Made by a program: the position numbers and the translations under genes. Under the pieces are notes generated by a model. That model made no database searches, was not told the origin of the DNA, and saw only the letters and a list, made by a program, of their open reading frames with translations. A DNA stretch of 64,000 bases from Rhodoblastus sp963736175 (GTDB lineage Bacteria; Pseudomonadota; Alphaproteobacteria; Rhizobiales; Beijerinckiaceae): the NCBI GenBank assembly GCA_963736175.1, contig CAVTNU010000029.1, forward strand, positions 1 through 64,000. Reading direction: 5' to 3'. This document shows, piece after piece, positions 62,881-64,000 of this stretch (positions are counted from its first letter, which is position 1; every line of letters begins with the position of its first letter).

Positions 62881-64000
62881 TCACGCCCGCCGTGCTCGCC
62901 ATTGCGCGATTTTGCCAACGGCCAGCGAACGCAGGGATGCGGCGTCGGTCGGCGCGACGACAAGCGCGTAAACGCCGGCGCCGACGCAGACCTGCACAAA
63001 CAGCGCGAGGACGCCGGGCTCCATGCCGCGCAGCGGCCAGAGCGCGCCGGCCATCAGCGCGGAGCCGAGGCTGATCAGCGCGATATCGCGCAAAGGCGGC
63101 CATTGCGGCGCGGTTTTACAGGCAAAGGCCAGAAGCGTCGCCAGCGCGACGACCATGGCGAGGCTTTGCGCCAGGGCGAGATAGGACGCGTCCGCCGCCT
63201 GCGGCGCGAGCGCGACGAAGATCGGATCGGCGATGCTGGCGGCCAACGCCGCGATAATGAGCGGCGTCGTCTTCTTGCCGATCTGGAAGATCGAGCTGAT
63301 GGCGAACTGGATCATCGCCTGACAAAACAGGCCGGGCAACATCAGGGCGAGGAAATGGGCGAACGGCCCGCGATACTGGAAGGGAACAATCAGGCGTTCG
63401 ACCGAGGGCAAGGTGGCCCAGAGGCCGACGCAGGCGGGCAGCAGCACGGCGTAGACAATGGAAATATTGGCGGCGATCTGCGCTCTGGCTTTCGCCTCGC
63501 CGCCTTGATCGTGGGCGCGCACGGCGATCTGAAACAGCAGCACGTCGAGCGTCGAGCCAATCGCCTGCACGGCGCGCACGCCGAGGTCATAGGCGAGGGA
63601 GAATTGCCCGGTTTCGGCAAAGCCGAAAAAATGCGCCGCGAAGAGACGATTGGCGAGCGGAATGAAATAATAGAGCACGCCGGCGCCGACCACCGGCAAG
63701 GCGTAGCGCAGATATTCGCGCGCCAGATCGAGCGACGCCCGCTCGGGGCCCGATTTTGGGTCCGAAAGGGCGCCGCGCCAGAGGCCGATCGAACCGATCA
63801 GGCTCGAAACGCCGGCGATCAGCGCGACGGCGGCCGAGCCCGTCAAGATCGCGCCGCCGGCGGTCAGCACGATGGCCAGACAATTCTTGGTGACGATCAG
63901 GCGCCAATAGAGCTTGTCGTCGAACCGGGCGCGCACCAGCGCCGTCGTGTAGTCGAACAGACCGTTTGAGACCGAAGCGGCGAGGGCGAGGCCGATCAGG
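62881..64000 (-). CDS. Polysaccharide/lipid flippase-like membrane protein (partial)
   Basis: The minus-strand frame stays open to the window end, so the start lies outside. The visible 372 residues hold about ten hydrophobic segments (for example NCLAIVLTAGGAILTGSAAV, LVRVFY absent; LFVQVCVGAGVYALVVAP near the end). The pattern fits an oligosaccharide flippase (Wzx/MATE-like). No specific substrate is indicated. The AT-rich gap 62711-62880 downstream holds no gene. Confidence 0.75.
   Translation of the reverse strand, partial: LIGLALAASVSNGLFDYTTALVRARFDDKLYWRLIVTKNCLAIVLTAGGAILTGSAAVALIAGVSSLIGSIGLWRGALSDPKSGPERASLDLAREYLRYALPVVGAGVLYYFIPLANRLFAAHFFGFAETGQFSLAYDLGVRAVQAIGSTLDVLLFQIAVRAHDQGGEAKARAQIAANISIVYAVLLPACVGLWATLPSVERLIVPFQYRGPFAHFLALMLPGLFCQAMIQFAISSIFQIGKKTTPLIIAALAASIADPIFVALAPQAADASYLALAQSLAMVVALATLLAFACKTAPQWPPLRDIALISLGSALMAGALWPLRGMEPGVLALFVQVCVGAGVYALVVAPTDAASLRSLAVGKIAQWRARRA

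Overview
The window is about 64 kb of high-GC DNA. GC-rich codon use, RpoN/NifA-type promoters, the gene families and an L,D-transpeptidase/CtpA/EnvC-like housekeeping block all point to an alphaproteobacterium of the Hyphomicrobiales, in the Rhodoblastus / Beijerinckiaceae / Methylocystaceae / Rhodopseudomonas neighbourhood. The genus cannot be fixed from sequence alone.

Layout. (1) 1-2,559: the 3' end of a tRNA (probably Arg) and a molybdate block with ModA, a Mop molbindin, an orphan ModC C-terminal (TOBE) segment and a ModE-like DNA-binding protein lacking its Mop domains. (2) 2,733-27,492: a nearly complete Mo-nitrogenase regulon, almost all on the minus strand and transcribed right to left. 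The order is nifA; nifB-fdxN-LRV-nifZ-nifT-SIR2-like; nifHDK; nifEN-nifX-DUF269-DUF683-fdxB-nifQ; iscA-nifU-nifS-nifV-cysE-nifW; fixABCX. Five RpoN (-24/-12) promoters with TGT-N10-ACA NifA sites were read directly, including a divergent pair that appears to share one NifA site between nifH and a plus-strand FeSII (Shethna)-type ferredoxin. (3) 27,766-31,473: Mo accessory genes (modD, yqeB-like), a globin fusion protein, a second NifZ-like protein and a small nif-associated protein. (4) 31,501-53,892: an aromatic-catabolism region with paaZ, paaG, paaI, paaK, a PaaR-like TetR, a di-heme peroxidase, a single-subunit diiron oxygenase with its ferredoxin-type reductase, PaaX, catechol 2,3-dioxygenase, dmpE- and dmpH-like genes, a fused indolepyruvate:ferredoxin oxidoreductase, a feruloyl-CoA-synthetase-like ligase, a GNAT acetyltransferase, an Rrf2 regulator, glutaryl-CoA dehydrogenase and a thioesterase. 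No paaABCDE epoxidase is present. (5) 54,098-64,000: conserved housekeeping genes proA-nadD-rsfS-rlmH-envC-ctpA-divergent polysaccharide deacetylase-rppH, then an L,D-transpeptidase and a flippase cut by the window end.

How it works together. Molybdate uptake and storage feed FeMo-cofactor assembly (NifQ, NifB, NifEN, NifX, NifV). NifU/S/IscA supply Fe-S clusters. FixABCX, FdxN and FdxB supply electrons. FeSII and possibly the globin give oxygen protection. The aromatic region looks like a route through arylacetyl-CoA (PaaK, or the oxidoreductase acting on aryl pyruvates) plus catechol meta-cleavage.

Most notable: (a) the diiron oxygenase/reductase pair carries a putative TetR operator like those of the paa genes and could replace PaaABCDE; (b) four genes (nifB, the DUF269 gene, yqeB, paaZ) each break at a single-base indel in or beside a short homopolymer, which suggests either assembly error or, for nifB, a translationally coupled split; (c) GC-rich hairpins sit in every gap of nifH-D-K-E; (d) the likely nifE NifA site lies downstream of its promoter.
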